From contig JAJRBP010000282.1 in the NCBI GenBank assembly GCA_028679405.1, forward strand, positions 1-5,116: a stretch of 5,116 nt of DNA, written 5' to 3'. Positions within the stretch are counted from its first letter, which is position 1; every line of letters starts with the position of its first letter. This DNA comes from Methanoregulaceae archaeon (GTDB lineage: Archaea; Halobacteriota; Methanomicrobia; Methanomicrobiales; Methanospirillaceae). Of the stretch, positions 1-5,116 are shown piece after piece. The translations under genes were made by a program, and so were the position numbers. A model generated the notes under the pieces. The model was not told where the DNA came from. It ran no database searches and saw only the letters and a list, made by a program, of their open reading frames with translations.

Positions 1-563
1 TTGCAGAAAAACCGGGTATCGTTATCGGGAAGGGTGGCAAGCTTGTCCGTCAGCTTACCCAGGATCTTGCCACACAATTTGGGGTTGAAACACCACAAAT
101 CGAGGTTCAACAGGTCCAGAATCCCAGCTTCAATGCACAAATCATGGCAGAGCGGCTGGCAAATGCCCTCGAAAGGGGTTGGTACTTCAGGAAGGCGGGT
201 TCCAGTATCATCAGGCGGGTCATGGATTCGGGTGCGCTCGGATGTGAAGTGATCATTGCCGGCAAACTGACTGGTGCACGTGCAAGGACCCAAAAATTCA
301 CCGAAGGGTATGTGAAGCATTCTGGGGAGCCTGCAATCACGATGGTTGAGATCGGTTATGCAGTCGCGGTCAAGAAGCTTGGAACGATTGGTGTTCAGGT
401 CAGGATTATTCCGCCTGATGTGAAATTGCCTGATCACTTTGAGGTAACAGCCGTCCGTGAGAAGAAAAAGCCGGTAAGGGAGATCGAAGTAACCGACATC
501 GGTGAGGATGTCGCTGAGGACCTGATTCTGGCTGACGAGATCGATGAGCCGGAGGTCAACTGA
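1..563 (+). CDS. rps3: Small-subunit ribosomal protein uS3 (S3), 3' part, N-terminus off the window
   Basis: This is a 30S protein at the mRNA entry side of the head. The reading frame is already open at the left edge (first whole codon at position 3) and gives 186 residues up to TGA at 561-563. It opens inside the N-terminal KH RNA-binding domain, whose GxxG loop is visible as VIGKGGK (GKGG at visible residues 9-12). The C-terminal S3 domain follows, with AERLANALERGWYFRKA, then SGALGCEVIIAGKLTGARA, and the conserved archaeal ending VRIIPPDVKLPDHF. After it comes an acidic tail rich in Glu and Asp. Compared with usual archaeal S3 lengths, about 45-50 N-terminal residues are missing, cut only by the window edge. 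uL29 follows after one base, and the uL29 ribosome binding site lies within the last uS3 codons. The identity is secure. Confidence 0.97.
   Translation, partial: AEKPGIVIGKGGKLVRQLTQDLATQFGVETPQIEVQQVQNPSFNAQIMAERLANALERGWYFRKAGSSIIRRVMDSGALGCEVIIAGKLTGARARTQKFTEGYVKHSGEPAITMVEIGYAVAVKKLGTIGVQVRIIPPDVKLPDHFEVTAVREKKKPVREIEVTDIGEDVAEDLILADEIDEPEVN
551..556 (+). promoter_or_regulatory. Ribosome binding site for uL29
   Basis: GGAGGT lies in the last codons of uS3, eight bases before the ATG at 565. It is a near-perfect match to the archaeal anti-Shine-Dalgarno sequence. It settles the uL29 start at 565 rather than the in-frame ATG at 544, which would put the site inside the coding region and add seven residues (MSRRSTE) not expected in this family. 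Confidence 0.85.
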
Positions 564-564
564 A

Positions 565-765
565 ATGGCGATCTTCAGAGCGCGTGATGTTCGACAGTTG
601 TCGGATGTAGAGCTACAGGAACAGCTCTCCAAGCTTCGGATCGAGCTTATCCAACACTATGGAAAGGTGAGTGCGGGCGGCTCCACAGAAAATCCGGGAA
701 GAATCAGAGAGCTCCGGCGAACAGTTGCCCGAATGATGACAGAACAGAACGCAAGGAGAGTATGA
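565..765 (+). CDS. rpl29: Large-subunit ribosomal protein uL29 (L29)
   Basis: This is a 66-residue 50S protein of the L29 family, a small antiparallel helical hairpin that binds 23S rRNA near the exit of the peptide tunnel. The sequence shows the first helix (LSDVELQEQLSKLRIELIQ, about residues 12-30). A Gly/Ser-rich turn (KVSAGGSTENPG) follows, then the family signature GRIRELRRTVARM (about 45-57) in the second helix. The archaeal start MAIFRARDVRQLS matches the chosen ATG. One base separates the gene from uS3. Its TGA overlaps the start of the RNase P gene, so translation of the two is probably coupled. The length is normal for the family. Confidence 0.96.
   Translation: MAIFRARDVRQLSDVELQEQLSKLRIELIQHYGKVSAGGSTENPGRIRELRRTVARMMTEQNARRV
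753..758 (+). promoter_or_regulatory. Ribosome binding site for the Rpp29 gene
   Basis: AAGGAG lies in the last codons of uL29. It is six bases from the ATG at 765 but only three from the ATG at 762. The spacing therefore favours the second of the two tandem ATG codons as the start. Confidence 0.7.
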
Positions 766-1037
766 TGATCACACCCCAGAATGTCCTTCGGCACGAACTG
801 ATTGGCCTTGGCATTCTGGTAGTGTCCGCGAGCAACCCGACACAAGTCGGTGTATCGGGATTGGTTATCGATGAAACCCGTAATATGCTCGTCATTCGGA
901 GTAATGTGGGATTGAAGCGGATTGCGAAAAACTCTGCAATATTCCGGTTCACACTCCCTGATGGAACTCTTGTAGATGTACAGGGTTCCGCATTGGTCAA
1001 TGCGCCTGAAAAGCGAATAACGGTACAGATCAAGTGA
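765..1037 (+). CDS. rnp1: Ribonuclease P protein component 1 (Rpp29/Pop4 homologue)
   Basis: This is the archaeal Rpp29 subunit of RNase P, the ribonucleoprotein that removes 5' leaders from pre-tRNA. In the family, Rpp29 is an Sm-like beta-barrel that pairs with Rpp21 and supports the specificity domain of the RNA. The 90 residues show the family pattern: ITPQNVLRHELIGL at the N-terminus, then GVSGLVIDETRNMLVI, then KNSAIFRFTLPDGTLVDVQG, and an ending with PEKR where related proteins have a similar PE-x-R motif. Two tandem ATG codons (762 and 765) are possible starts. I chose 765 because its distance from AAGGAG is better; using 762 adds one Met. The start overlaps the uL29 stop, which implies coupled translation. 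In many archaea this gene sits in this operon, so the context confirms the call. No aIF1 (SUI1) gene precedes it, unlike in some relatives. Confidence 0.94.
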   Translation: MITPQNVLRHELIGLGILVVSASNPTQVGVSGLVIDETRNMLVIRSNVGLKRIAKNSAIFRFTLPDGTLVDVQGSALVNAPEKRITVQIK

Positions 1038-1039
1038 AA

Positions 1040-1044
1040 GAGGT
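1040..1044 (+). promoter_or_regulatory. Ribosome binding site for uS17
   Basis: GAGGT lies in the 14-base gap after the Rpp29 stop, seven bases before the ATG at 1052. This gap is the longest between genes in the window and is too short for an archaeal promoter of its own. Confidence 0.75.
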
Positions 1045-1051
1045 TTGAATA

Positions 1052-1378
1052 ATGGCACTTAACATCGGATTGAACGTCGAACTGCCGAAGGAGGCATGTG
1101 ACGACGTATATTGTCCGTTTCACGGCACTTTGCCTGTGCGCGGCCAGGTGATTACAGGCAAAGTCGTGAGCGACCGCATGATGGGCACCGTCGTCGTTGA
1201 ACGTGGCTACATGCACTATGTAAGGAAATACAAGCGATACGAGAAGCGGAGTTCAAAATTCCACGCACATAATCCTCCTTGTATCCATGCGAAACTGGGC
1301 GATACCGTGAAGATTGCGGAATGTCGTCCGCTCTCGAAGACAACTACTTTTGTTGTCGTGGAGGCAAAAACACCATGA
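1052..1378 (+). CDS. rps17: Small-subunit ribosomal protein uS17 (S17)
   Basis: This is a 108-residue 30S protein with an OB-fold that binds the 5' domain of 16S rRNA early in assembly. It has the archaeal N-terminal extension with a Cys/His cluster (C16, C21, H24 in [10 protein letters not shown]) before the fold starts at [25 protein letters not shown]. The loop motif [21 protein letters not shown] and the following [23 protein letters not shown] are typical of archaeal and eukaryotic S17/S11 and complete the barrel. The length suits an archaeal member; bacterial forms are shorter. A GAGGT site precedes the start. The TGA overlaps the uL14 ATG as ATGA. Confidence 0.97.
   Translation: MALNIGLNVELPKEACDDVYCPFHGTLPVRGQVITGKVVSDRMMGTVVVERGYMHYVRKYKRYEKRSSKFHAHNPPCIHAKLGDTVKIAECRPLSKTTTFVVVEAKTP
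1360..1364 (+). promoter_or_regulatory. Ribosome binding site for uL14
   Basis: GGAGG in the last uS17 codons lies ten bases before the ATG at 1375. It supports this ATG over the in-frame upstream ATG at 1279, which lies deep inside uS17 and would add 32 unrelated residues. Confidence 0.75.
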
Positions 1379-1773
1379 AGGCAAAGCAGTCCCGGATCCC
1401 GAGAGCACTTGCTACCGGCACAAGGCTCGCGTGTGTCGATAATACCGGTGCAAGGGAAGTGCAGATCGTCTCCGTATTCGGATACCATGGAGTACGCCGG
1501 AGGCAGCCCAAAATGGGGCTTGGAGACCTTGCAACAGTAAGTGTGAAAAAGGGAACCCCCGACATGCGACGCAAGCTCGTCCGGGCAGTTGTGATCAGAC
1601 AGAAAAAAGAGTTCAGGCGTCCGAACGGCCTGAGAATTTCGTTTGATGATAATGCTGTCGTGGTTGTGGATGAAAAGAACGAGCCGAAAGGTACAGAGAT
1701 TAAAGGGCCTGTCGCGAGAGAAGTCGCGGAACGTTTTCCCAAACTTGGGACAATGGCCACGATCATTATATGA
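1375..1773 (+). CDS. rpl14: Large-subunit ribosomal protein uL14 (L14)
   Basis: This is a 132-residue 50S protein, a five-stranded beta-barrel at the subunit interface that contacts 16S rRNA and the factor-binding region. The family core is plain: [17 protein letters not shown] (residues 12-28), then [46 protein letters not shown], and [18 protein letters not shown]. It ends with the near-invariant [18 protein letters not shown]. The ATG overlaps the uS17 stop by four bases (ATGA), suggesting termination-reinitiation. The in-frame open region extends upstream into uS17, but the residues there are not L14-like. The length is normal for archaea. Confidence 0.97.
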   Translation: MKAKQSRIPRALATGTRLACVDNTGAREVQIVSVFGYHGVRRRQPKMGLGDLATVSVKKGTPDMRRKLVRAVVIRQKKEFRRPNGLRISFDDNAVVVVDEKNEPKGTEIKGPVAREVAERFPKLGTMATIII

Positions 1774-1777
1774 GGTG
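1771..1777 (+). promoter_or_regulatory. Stop codon fused to the uL24 ribosome binding site (TGAGGTG)
   Basis: The uL14 stop TGA forms the first bases of TGAGGTG, a strong match to the anti-Shine-Dalgarno sequence. The uL24 ATG at 1784 begins 13 bases after the T of the stop. The same heptamer occurs at two other junctions in the window. Confidence 0.8.
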
Positions 1778-1783
1778 TGATAA

Positions 1784-2155
1784 ATGGTGCGAATTCAGAG
1801 CAAACAACCGAGAAAGCAGAGAAAACAGCGTTATACTGCTCCTCTCCACCTCCGCGGCCGGTACCTTTCGGCTCCCCTCGCCGATCAACTGCGTGGACAG
1901 TACGGGAGGAGGAGTCTCCGCGTAGTGACCGGGGATACAGTAAAAGTAGTCAGAGGAGATCATGCAGGGCATGAGGGATTGGTAGACGAGGTCGATGTTC
2001 ATCAGTCGAAGATCATCGTCCATGGTGTGACCGGGACGAAAGCTGATGGGACTGAGGTCCCAAGGCCTGTGGATCCTTCCAAAGTTCAGATCACGAAACT
2101 CAACCTGAAAGATCAGAAGCGGGCTGAGAAGATTGGATCCGGGGGTGCCGAATAA
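1784..2155 (+). CDS. rpl24: Large-subunit ribosomal protein uL24 (L24)
   Basis: This is a 123-residue 50S protein of the L24/L26 family, an assembly initiator that binds domain I of 23S rRNA. The basic N-terminus (QSKQPRKQRKQRYTAPLHLR) is the usual archaeal/eukaryotic L26-type extension, with many Arg, Lys and Gln. A KOW motif follows at about residues 46-75 (RVVTGDTVKVVRGDHAGHEG and on to VDEVDVHQSKIIVHGV). The C-terminal part has the archaeal pattern EVPRPVDPSKVQITKLNLKD. The length is normal. The start follows a fused stop/ribosome binding site. The TAA overlaps the eS4 ATG by one base (TAATG). Confidence 0.97.
   Translation: MVRIQSKQPRKQRKQRYTAPLHLRGRYLSAPLADQLRGQYGRRSLRVVTGDTVKVVRGDHAGHEGLVDEVDVHQSKIIVHGVTGTKADGTEVPRPVDPSKVQITKLNLKDQKRAEKIGSGGAE
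2141..2147 (+). promoter_or_regulatory. Ribosome binding site for eS4
   Basis: GGGGGTG in the last codons of uL24 resembles GGAGGTG with one change and lies seven bases before the ATG at 2155. Because G-U pairing is possible at the changed base, it can still pair with the 16S rRNA end. Confidence 0.55.
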
Positions 2156-2877
2156 TGTCTGATCATCTGAAAAGGTTCGATGCACCAGATTCCTGGCATA
2201 TCGCCAAAAAAGAGAAGAAGTTCATTACAAAGACCGCGCCAGGCCCACACAACGCCAATGCGATGCCGGTTGTTGTCTGGATGCGGGACCATATGGGATT
2301 TGCACAAAATTTGAAAGAAGTTAAGCAGATCCTCCGTCAGGGAGACCTTGTCGTTAATGGTCGGACTTGTAGGGATCCCAGTATGGGAATCGGGATCTTC
2401 GATATAATCTCTATCCCGAAGATCGGGAAATATTACCGGATCCTCCGTGACAAGAAGGGAAGGCACAAAACTATAGAGATCGATGCCGAGGCGGCCAGGA
2501 CGAGGCTATGTAAGATCCGTAACAAGACGATTGTGAGCGGCGGCAGGGTTCAGCTGAATATGCGGGATGGGGCAAATGTCCTTGCCGATAACAAGTACAA
2601 GCCACATGATTCGGTGGTTCTCTCTCTCGAAGAGGGTTCACGCTTCACCATCGTTGACCACTTCCCATTCGCAGTGGGAAATATGGCGATGGTCATCGGT
2701 GGGAGGCATTCGGGAAGGATTGCACGAATAGCCGCGATTGAGAGAATTCCCGGGAGTATCCCGAACAGGGTGACACTTGAAGATGATAGTCAGGTGAAGT
2801 TCGACACTATAGACAGTTACATCTACATGGTCGGGCGGGAGACTCCGGCACTAACAGTGTGGGGGATTGAAGAATGA
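2155..2877 (+). CDS. rps4e: Small-subunit ribosomal protein eS4 (S4e)
   Basis: This is a 240-residue 30S protein found only in archaea and eukaryotes. It starts with the family motif MSDHLKRFDAPDSWHIAKKE. GPHNANAMPVVVWMRDHMGFA follows in shortened form around residues 30-50. An S4-type RNA-binding segment spans roughly 43-100 (EVKQILRQGDLVVNGRTCRDP, with KIGKYYRILRDKKGRH after it). The central S4e domain follows, with TIVSGGRVQLNMRDG, and a KOW-like stretch lies at about 175-205 (GNMAMVIGGRHSGRIARI). The length is normal. The start overlaps the uL24 stop by one base and the stop overlaps the uL5 start by four bases. Its place between uL24 and uL5 is the standard archaeal arrangement and is absent from bacteria. 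Confidence 0.97.
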   Translation: MSDHLKRFDAPDSWHIAKKEKKFITKTAPGPHNANAMPVVVWMRDHMGFAQNLKEVKQILRQGDLVVNGRTCRDPSMGIGIFDIISIPKIGKYYRILRDKKGRHKTIEIDAEAARTRLCKIRNKTIVSGGRVQLNMRDGANVLADNKYKPHDSVVLSLEEGSRFTIVDHFPFAVGNMAMVIGGRHSGRIARIAAIERIPGSIPNRVTLEDDSQVKFDTIDSYIYMVGRETPALTVWGIEE

Positions 2878-3380
2878 ATCCCATGCAGGATCTCTACGTC
2901 GACAAGGTCGTCGTTCATATGGGAGTCGGCGAAAGTGGCGAGAAGCTCACCAAGGCAGAGGACATAATGAGAACGATCACCGGCAATAAACCGGTAAGAT
3001 CTGTTGCAAAGAAAACTCAGCCTGCATTTGGAATCCGTAAGGGTGCACCTATCGGGTGCAGGGTAACTCTCCGCGGCAAACACGCAGAGGAGTTCCTAAA
3101 AATTGCTCTCGGAATTGCAGGAAAGCAGGTCAGTGCCAGTCAGCTGGACCGGCAGGGGAATTTTTCCTTTGGAATAGAGGAACACACTGATTTTCCAGGT
3201 ATGTCATACGACCCCCAGATAGGGATCTATGGGATGGATATTAACGTTGTTCTTGCCAAGCGAGGAATCCGGGTCTCAAGACGCCATATCGCGAGGGTAA
3301 AACTTCCCGCAAAACAGCAGGTGAAAGCCCCCGAGTCTGTCTCGTTCCTCAAGACAAAATATCAGGTGGAGGTGCTCTGA
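2874..3380 (+). CDS. rpl5: Large-subunit ribosomal protein uL5 (L5)
   Basis: This is a 168-residue 50S protein that binds 5S rRNA and helps form the central protuberance, near P-site tRNA. The archaeal N-terminal pattern is clear: [20 protein letters not shown], then [30 protein letters not shown] follows at residues 39-57. [46 protein letters not shown] (given here in outline) and RGIRVSRRH complete the family core. I chose the ATG at 2874, which overlaps the eS4 stop (ATGA); an ATG at 2883 is possible but would drop the usual NPM start. The upstream site is weak (GGGGGA at about 2861-2866), so this gene may depend more on coupling to eS4. The length is normal. Confidence 0.97.
   Translation: MNPMQDLYVDKVVVHMGVGESGEKLTKAEDIMRTITGNKPVRSVAKKTQPAFGIRKGAPIGCRVTLRGKHAEEFLKIALGIAGKQVSASQLDRQGNFSFGIEEHTDFPGMSYDPQIGIYGMDINVVLAKRGIRVSRRHIARVKLPAKQQVKAPESVSFLKTKYQVEVL
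3368..3374 (+). promoter_or_regulatory. Ribosome binding site for uS14
   Basis: GGAGGTG in the last uL5 codons is one of the strongest Shine-Dalgarno matches in the window. It lies five bases before the ATG at 3380, which itself overlaps the uL5 stop (TGATG). It supports the small 51-codon reading frame as a real gene. Confidence 0.85.
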
Positions 3381-3535
3381 TGGGTGGCGAAAAGACGAAG
3401 AAATTCGGGCGCGGCGCGAACGAATGCAAGATGTGTGGAAGGAAACAGGGCCTTGTCCGCAGGTATCATATCATGTTCTGCAGGCAGTGCTTCAGGGAAT
3501 GGGCCGCAAAAATCGGCTTTAAAAAGATGAACTGA
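3380..3535 (+). CDS. rps14: Small-subunit ribosomal protein uS14 (S14), zinc-ribbon type
   Basis: This is a 51-residue 30S head protein that is easily missed because of its size. It reads [20 protein letters not shown], then [20 protein letters not shown], then [11 protein letters not shown]. The four cysteines C16, C19, C34 and C37 form a CxxC-x14-CxxC zinc site, as in the short archaeal/eukaryotic (S29-type) S14. The basic residues [10 protein letters not shown] and the C-terminal [11 protein letters not shown] are conserved in the family and contact 16S rRNA. The ATG overlaps the uL5 stop by one base and has a strong GGAGGTG site. The gene sits between uL5 and uS8, exactly where S14 is expected. 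All zinc ligands are present. Confidence 0.97.
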   Translation: MGGEKTKKFGRGANECKMCGRKQGLVRRYHIMFCRQCFREWAAKIGFKKMN

Positions 3536-3539
3536 GGTG
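3533..3539 (+). promoter_or_regulatory. Stop codon fused to the uS8 ribosome binding site (TGAGGTG)
   Basis: The uS14 stop TGA is the start of TGAGGTG, and the uS8 ATG begins 12 bases after the T of the stop. The layout is identical to the uS8-uL6 junction at 3935, although the bases after the heptamer differ. Confidence 0.85.
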
Positions 3540-3544
3540 CCAGG

Positions 3545-3937
3545 ATGTCAAGACTAAATACAATTGCCGATGGCATGAGTGCCCTTAAGAACGCTGCAGA
3601 CACGGGGAAATCCATTTGCACCATCGAACCGGCGAGCAAGCTCCAGGGTGCAATGCTGCGCATCATGCAGGAAAATGGGTACATCAATGGATTTGAGTAC
3701 GTTGACGACGGTCGCGGTGGGCAGTTCTCAGTCACCCTTAATGGCCGGATCAACCGGTGTGGTGCAATCTCGCCGAGGTACTCAGTCCAGATGGAAGAGA
3801 TAGAGTTCTGGGAGACGCAGTTCCTTCCAGGAAAGAACTTCGGGCTCCTGATCATCTCGACCTCGAAGGGTGTAATGTCCCATGAACAGGCGAGAAAAGC
3901 AGGTGTGGGTGGCGAACTGCTTGGGTATGTGTACTGA
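3545..3937 (+). CDS. rps8: Small-subunit ribosomal protein uS8 (S8)
   Basis: This is a 130-residue 30S protein that binds the central domain of 16S rRNA and is needed for platform assembly. The sequence starts with the archaeal [17 protein letters not shown] and continues with [20 protein letters not shown] (residues 37-56). The family signature near the C-terminus is intact: [20 protein letters not shown] (105-124). This loop is the part that binds helix 21 of 16S rRNA. The ending LLGYVY is typical of archaea. The length is normal. In bacteria S8 also represses its operon by binding mRNA; I see no clear S8-target hairpin here and do not claim such control. Confidence 0.97.
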   Translation: MSRLNTIADGMSALKNAADTGKSICTIEPASKLQGAMLRIMQENGYINGFEYVDDGRGGQFSVTLNGRINRCGAISPRYSVQMEEIEFWETQFLPGKNFGLLIISTSKGVMSHEQARKAGVGGELLGYVY

Positions 3938-3941
3938 GGTG
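3935..3941 (+). promoter_or_regulatory. Stop codon fused to the uL6 ribosome binding site (TGAGGTG)
   Basis: The uS8 stop TGA begins TGAGGTG, and the uL6 ATG at 3947 starts 12 bases after the T of the stop. This is the third copy of the same junction design in the window. Confidence 0.85.
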
Positions 3942-3946
3942 CGGCG

Positions 3947-4471
3947 ATGACGTTTACGAAGAAGTACAGAATGCCAGGCGGTGCGACCTGTGATCTTGAG
4001 GGTTCGAAACTCAAGATTTCGGGTCCGAAAGGAAAGTTGGAGAGGAGTGTCCGATACCCGCGACTCGTTGTTGTCTGCGATGGACAGGATGTGGTGATAT
4101 CGACCGAGTCCTCGAGAAAAGAAGCAGTGGCTATGGTGGGCACGCTGGCTGCGCACGTGCGGAATATGTCAATTGGTGTGACTGATGGATTTGAGTACCG
4201 GATGAAGGTTGTTTATGCACACTTCCCGATTCAGCTCAAACTCTCAGGGAATACGCTCGAGATTAACAATTTCCTCGGCGAAAAAAAGGCCAGGCACGCA
4301 AAGATCGAACCTGGCGTAACAGCCAAACTGGGAAATGACGAGCTCACTCTTTCCGGCGTCGACAAGGAAGCGGTCGGGACTACCGCGGCGAATATCGAAG
4401 GTGCAACGCGGATCAGGAACAGAGATCCGCGTGTCTTCCAGGACGGCATCTATAAAACACTCCAGGGGTGA
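3947..4471 (+). CDS. rpl6: Large-subunit ribosomal protein uL6 (L6)
   Basis: This is a 174-residue 50S protein near the sarcin-ricin loop and factor-binding site, built of two similar L6 domains. The first domain includes KLKISGPKGKLERSVRYPRL (residues 21-40) and KEAVAMVGTLAAHVRNMSIG (58-77). The linker GVTDGFEYRMKVVYAHFPI leads into the second domain (LSGNTLEINNFLGEKKAR and on to LTLSGVDKEAVGTTAANIE). The archaeal/eukaryotic ending NRDPRVFQDGIY (158-169) is present. The length is usual for archaea. The gene follows uS8 after nine bases with a fused stop/ribosome binding site. Its own TGA is the end of the probable eL32 binding site. Confidence 0.97.
   Translation: MTFTKKYRMPGGATCDLEGSKLKISGPKGKLERSVRYPRLVVVCDGQDVVISTESSRKEAVAMVGTLAAHVRNMSIGVTDGFEYRMKVVYAHFPIQLKLSGNTLEINNFLGEKKARHAKIEPGVTAKLGNDELTLSGVDKEAVGTTAANIEGATRIRNRDPRVFQDGIYKTLQG
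4464..4470 (+). promoter_or_regulatory. Ribosome binding site for eL32, overlapping the uL6 stop
   Basis: AGGGGTG (4464-4470) runs into the uL6 stop TGA at 4469-4471 and lies six bases before the ATG at 4477. It favours that ATG over the in-frame GTG at 4468, which falls within the site itself. Confidence 0.6.
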
Positions 4472-4476
4472 CCGGA

Positions 4477-4899
4477 ATGGGAAATGAAGTAAAAAGGTTG
4501 ATTCGGGTCCGTTCAGATAAACGGGCGCGTTTTAAACGAGACGGTGCCGGAAAGAAACCCCAGATCTCCGATTCGTGGAGGAGACCGCGGGGGCTTCATC
4601 ACAAGCAGCGAAGGCAGAAGAAGGCAAAAGGTGCACTCCCGAGGCCGGGATTCGGCAGCCCTCTTCTTGTAAGGGGGCTTCATCCAAGTGGATTCCGGGA
4701 GATTCGTGTCTTCCGCACCGCTGACCTTGACGGTCTTGATCCGGCAATTCATGCAATAATGATCGCAGGATCTGTTGGTGGAAAGAATCGCGCAGGGATA
4801 CAGGAAGCAGCAGTAAGATACGGGATCCGCGTGCTTAACGCGCGAGAAATTGTACTACCTGCCGCAAAAGCAGAAGAGGAGGCGGGTAAAGATGAGTGA
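4477..4899 (+). CDS. rpl32e: Large-subunit ribosomal protein eL32 (L32e)
   Basis: This is a 140-residue 50S protein found only in archaea and eukaryotes. The N-terminal part is very basic ([19 protein letters not shown]). The family core follows: [20 protein letters not shown] (residues 31-50) and [19 protein letters not shown]. The C-terminal globular part holds [39 protein letters not shown] and [10 protein letters not shown], with a short acidic tail (AEEEAGKDE). I chose the ATG at 4477 because a G-rich Shine-Dalgarno sequence stands six bases before it. A GTG at 4468 would add three residues (MTG) and overlap the uL6 stop. The end of the gene overlaps eL19 by eight bases. Confidence 0.95.
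   Translation: MGNEVKRLIRVRSDKRARFKRDGAGKKPQISDSWRRPRGLHHKQRRQKKAKGALPRPGFGSPLLVRGLHPSGFREIRVFRTADLDGLDPAIHAIMIAGSVGGKNRAGIQEAAVRYGIRVLNAREIVLPAAKAEEEAGKDE
4876..4882 (+). promoter_or_regulatory. Ribosome binding site for eL19
   Basis: GAGGAGG lies within the codons for the acidic tail of eL32 (Glu-Glu-Ala), nine bases before the ATG at 4892. The Glu-rich coding sequence thus doubles as a strong ribosome binding site. Confidence 0.8.
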
Positions 4900-5116
4900 T
4901 CTTGCTTCACAGAGAAGAATCGCAGCAGCTTTGTTAAAATGCGGGGCTCATCGGGTCTGGTTCGATCCAGAAAAACTTACCGATATTCAAAATGCAATAT
5001 CCCGCGAGGATATCAGGGGTCTTATCGGAGAGGGTGCGATTGATGCCCATCAAATCAAGGGTGTAAGCAGGGGCCGCGCTCGCGATCGGATTGAGAAAAG
5101 ATCCTATGGACACTGC
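4892..5116 (+). CDS. rpl19e: Large-subunit ribosomal protein eL19 (L19e), 5' part, C-terminus off the window
   Basis: This archaeal/eukaryotic 50S protein is a long, mostly helical chain that reaches across the rRNA and takes part in an intersubunit bridge. The first 75 residues are present and the frame is open to the right edge. Family features seen are [20 protein letters not shown], then [20 protein letters not shown] (residues 23-42). These are followed by [23 protein letters not shown], given in outline, and [10 protein letters not shown] at the edge, where the usual glycine-rich GSRKG stretch would follow. About half of the usual length of roughly 150 residues is missing because the window ends. 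The gene overlaps eL32 by eight bases and has a strong GAGGAGG site, so coupled translation is likely. In archaea uL18 and uS5 normally come next. Confidence 0.95.
   Translation, partial: MSDLASQRRIAAALLKCGAHRVWFDPEKLTDIQNAISREDIRGLIGEGAIDAHQIKGVSRGRARDRIEKRSYGHC

Noticed and set aside
1..252. Open frame from the left edge starting with TTG (83 residues)
   Set aside because: It is out of frame with uS3, whose KH domain and later conserved segments fully explain this stretch; the 83-residue product has no recognisable pattern.
1038..1051. Possible internal promoter in the longest gap, before uS17
   Set aside because: The 14 bases hold only a ribosome binding site, and I see no convincing BRE/TATA pair at the right distance upstream within the Rpp29 gene.
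704..1216. Minus-strand open frame of 170 residues across Rpp29 and uS17
   Set aside because: It lies opposite two well-supported genes, has no ribosome binding site that I can see, and its residues look like a reverse-strand shadow rather than a protein family.
1344..1766. Minus-strand open frame of 140 residues opposite uL14
   Set aside because: It mirrors almost exactly the extent of uL14, as expected from codon bias of the real gene; no family is recognisable.
3466..4143. Minus-strand open frame of 225 residues across uS14, uS8 and uL6
   Set aside because: It is the longest unexplained open frame, but it covers three certain genes on the other strand and its low-complexity Ser/Pro/Phe content is typical of antisense shadow frames.
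3687..4199. Shared 14-base string ATGGATTTGAGTAC in uS8 (about 3687) and uL6 (about 4185)
   Set aside because: Both copies encode Gly-Phe-Glu-Tyr in frame at a place where each protein often has these residues; the match is explained by shared codon choice, not by a repeat element.
1..5116. A novel system, mobile element, CRISPR array or RNA gene hidden in the window
   Set aside because: Known translation genes account for all but a few dozen bases. I saw no spaced direct repeats, terminal inverted repeats, tRNA-like folds or foreign-looking composition.

Overview
The window is a single, densely packed block of translation genes, all on the + strand, from a euryarchaeon. It is the archaeal form of the S3-to-spc ribosomal protein cluster. 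The order is uS3 (3' part) - uL29 - RNase P protein Rpp29 - uS17 - uL14 - uL24 - eS4 - uL5 - uS14 - uS8 - uL6 - eL32 - eL19 (5' part). The archaeal/eukaryotic-only proteins eS4, eL32 and eL19, together with the RNase P subunit inside the operon, rule out a bacterium. Protein style (for example the Cys/His-rich uS17 start and the [15 protein letters not shown] start of uS14) suggests a methanogen of the Methanomicrobia, perhaps Methanomicrobiales. That placement rests on recall of the families, not on a search.

Layout: positions 1-563 hold the end of uS3; 565-765 uL29; 765-1037 (or 762) Rpp29; 1052-1378 uS17; 1375-1773 uL14; 1784-2155 uL24; 2155-2877 eS4; 2874-3380 uL5; 3380-3535 a 51-residue zinc-ribbon uS14; 3545-3937 uS8; 3947-4471 uL6; 4477-4899 eL32; and from 4892 to the edge the first 75 residues of eL19. 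The longest gap between genes is 14 bases. Many junctions overlap (ATGA, TAATG, TGATG). There is no room for an internal promoter or terminator, and I see none, so the block is best read as one polycistronic transcript that starts before and ends after the window.

Functionally, the genes supply small-subunit proteins (uS3, uS17, eS4, uS14, uS8), large-subunit proteins (uL29, uL14, uL24, uL5, uL6, eL32, eL19) and one tRNA 5'-processing subunit. Translation appears to be coupled from gene to gene by overlapping stops and starts and by Shine-Dalgarno sites. At three junctions the stop codon of one gene forms the first bases of the next gene's ribosome binding site (TGAGGTG).

I found no mobile element, CRISPR array, RNA gene or unknown gene, and no support for a new biological system. 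The points worth a second look are small: the fused stop/Shine-Dalgarno sites, the lack of an aIF1 (SUI1) gene between uL29 and Rpp29, two ambiguous starts, and a Cys/His cluster in uS17.
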